The position numbers and the translations under genes are program-made. From a virus: 30,814 nucleotides of DNA. The notes under the pieces were generated by a model, which saw nothing but the letters and a program-made list of their open reading frames with translations, did not search any database and was not told where the DNA came from. Of the stretch, positions 29,629 to 30,814 are shown piece after piece; the stretch's first letter is position 1, and each line of letters starts with the position of its first letter. Location: the IMG/VR virus record IMGVR_UViG_3300037493_006033, positions 1-30,814 of that record. The stretch is one strand, 5' to 3'.

Positions 29629-30814
29629 ATGCCAGATTTGACATTAGAAGAATTTCAAAATAAATACAAAGGGCAAGAAATTCTTGTTAACGACCTTGTT
29701 AAACCAAAAGATACAGATAAGTCCTTGCCTGAGAAAAAGAAGGATTTAACTCTTGATGAGTTTAAAGCAAAATATAAAGATCAGCCGATAAAAGTTGTTG
29801 GCGAAGCTGACTATGATCGTTCTACTCTTCAGAAAAAAGTAAATGAGATTCATAATTCCATTTACAATGATTATGAATTACCTGATGAGAACAAGCAGTA
29901 TTTGATGAATTTGAGAATAAATGGTCAAATTGACGATAATCAACTTGAAGATGTAAAAAAAACACTAAAAGGACAACAGGCAGTTCAGCAAGAAGATAAT
30001 TGGTGGACGCGCGGAAGTGCTGGTTTGACTAGTGGTGTTGCATTAGGAGCTACCATAGCTGGTATTTCTTCTGGTGGATTTGGTACAGGTCTTGGTGCTG
30101 CTATTGGTGGAGCATTAGGATTTGGTGTTGCAGCAGTTCGTGATGATGCACATTTTTATATTGATAATAATGGAATTCCTCAGCCATTGGCTTATGGAGA
30201 ACGTGCTCCAAAAGGAACTAGAATAAATTCTATTTATAGCAATATGGATTCCGCTGCTGATGATTCTGCTATTACAGCAATGGCGAAGTCAGCGACAAAT
30301 AGTTTACTTGGAGCGGGAAAAGCAATCCCAGCATTAGCGCAATTAATTACAGGAGTAATTACCGGTGATCAGTTTGATAACAAATGGTTGAATGAAATTG
30401 AAAACCAAGTAGATTCTTACAATTTTGAACTTGATCCAAAGGCCGCAAAGCAAATTATTTCTGTTTCAGAAGATGGTGTCGGATTGAACATGGATAACAT
30501 GAACTGGCATTCAGGACTTGCTCTTGTAGGGCAAGCGGTAGGTTCTATAGCTAGTTTTTTTGGTGCAGGTAAAGCATTAGGATCAACAAAAGAACTTGTT
30601 GCTTCGGAGACAGCTGCCGTTGCCGCTAAGAGAGCATCTTTAGGATTAGCTGATGATGCCGCTATACCTGGGCTTTCTATGGCTGAGGAATTAGCTATGA
30701 ACGCTCCATGGAGAAATCCACGAACTTATGCCGCATCAATCCTTATTTCTATGACAGAAGCCGCTGATGCAGCTGAACAAGCTGGAATAAAAGGTCGTAT
30801 GGGTTCATTGTTTG
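29629..30814 (+). CDS. Large internal virion (cargo) protein, 3' end beyond the window
   Basis: Starts at ATG 29629 and stays open to the window edge, at least 395 codons. The N-terminus has a duplicated unit: DLTLEEFQNKYKGQEI at 3-18 and DLTLDEFKAKYKDQPI at 39-54, separated by a charged linker. Residues 129-170 form a long glycine-zipper hydrophobic segment (SGVALGATIAGISSGGFGTG and on), and further Gly/Ala hydrophobic stretches lie near 226-245 and 296-320. Several membrane-active segments in a giant protein at the end of the tail/cargo cluster fit the ejected cargo proteins of crAss-like virions. The start is 6 bp after the previous stop. Only the first part can be judged. Confidence 0.68.
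   Translation, partial: MPDLTLEEFQNKYKGQEILVNDLVKPKDTDKSLPEKKKDLTLDEFKAKYKDQPIKVVGEADYDRSTLQKKVNEIHNSIYNDYELPDENKQYLMNLRINGQIDDNQLEDVKKTLKGQQAVQQEDNWWTRGSAGLTSGVALGATIAGISSGGFGTGLGAAIGGALGFGVAAVRDDAHFYIDNNGIPQPLAYGERAPKGTRINSIYSNMDSAADDSAITAMAKSATNSLLGAGKAIPALAQLITGVITGDQFDNKWLNEIENQVDSYNFELDPKAAKQIISVSEDGVGLNMDNMNWHSGLALVGQAVGSIASFFGAGKALGSTKELVASETAAVAAKRASLGLADDAAIPGLSMAEELAMNAPWRNPRTYAASILISMTEAADAAEQAGIKGRMGSLF

Overview
This window looks like part of the genome of a lytic-type, tailed double-stranded DNA phage of the crAss-like group (Crassvirales), probably infecting a member of the Bacteroidota. Three things point there. The block TerL - portal - small protein - scaffold-like protein - major capsid protein - ring/adaptor proteins - very long 'muzzle' protein - giant internal (cargo) proteins follows the crAss-like order. 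The protein lengths fit (TerL 699, portal about 750, capsid 486, muzzle about 1386 aa). Translation starts lie in A/T-rich sequence with few Shine-Dalgarno sites, as is usual for Bacteroidota. TAA, TAG and TGA all end real genes, so no stop-codon reassignment is visible. I had no database search; family names rest on motifs, size and order.

Layout. Positions 1-5137 hold short minus-strand genes and 5415-30814 hold one plus-strand late module, with a divergent control region at 5138-5414. The minus side has two compact operons: small unknown genes at 69-987, including two very short ORFs, and a RadC/JAB-domain gene with two unknown partners at 1054-2131. Next comes about 1 kb without a convincing gene (2132-3165), made of a stop-riddled protein-like block, hairpins, a plus-strand terminator and two tandem repeat arrays (3 x 18 bp and 13 x 11 bp). 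Between 3166 and 5137 there are small genes that each have their own intrinsic terminator; one carries a coiled coil joined to a DUF3820/ExoX-C-like motif.

The plus side starts with small unknown genes and a PD-(D/E)XK nuclease (5415-8348, mostly translationally coupled). Terminase and portal follow, then scaffold candidate and capsid protein. Capsid protein and the abundant-looking 341-aa structural protein each end at a strong terminator, and each has its own untranslated leader. Ring/adaptor candidates (16733, 18678, 19941) and the muzzle gene (20668) follow. The window ends in a series of large internal virion proteins: one with a lysozyme-like domain, one of 519 aa, and one cut off by the window edge.

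How the parts work together (inference from family knowledge): TerL pumps DNA through the portal into a capsid assembled on the scaffold. The ring proteins and muzzle build the short tail. The large Gly/Ala-rich proteins are packaged in the virion and ejected, one with a peptidoglycan-cutting domain. The minus-strand genes are probably early or accessory functions. The least explained parts are the repeat/pseudogene-like region at 2167-3135 and the chain of individually terminated small genes at 3136-5137.
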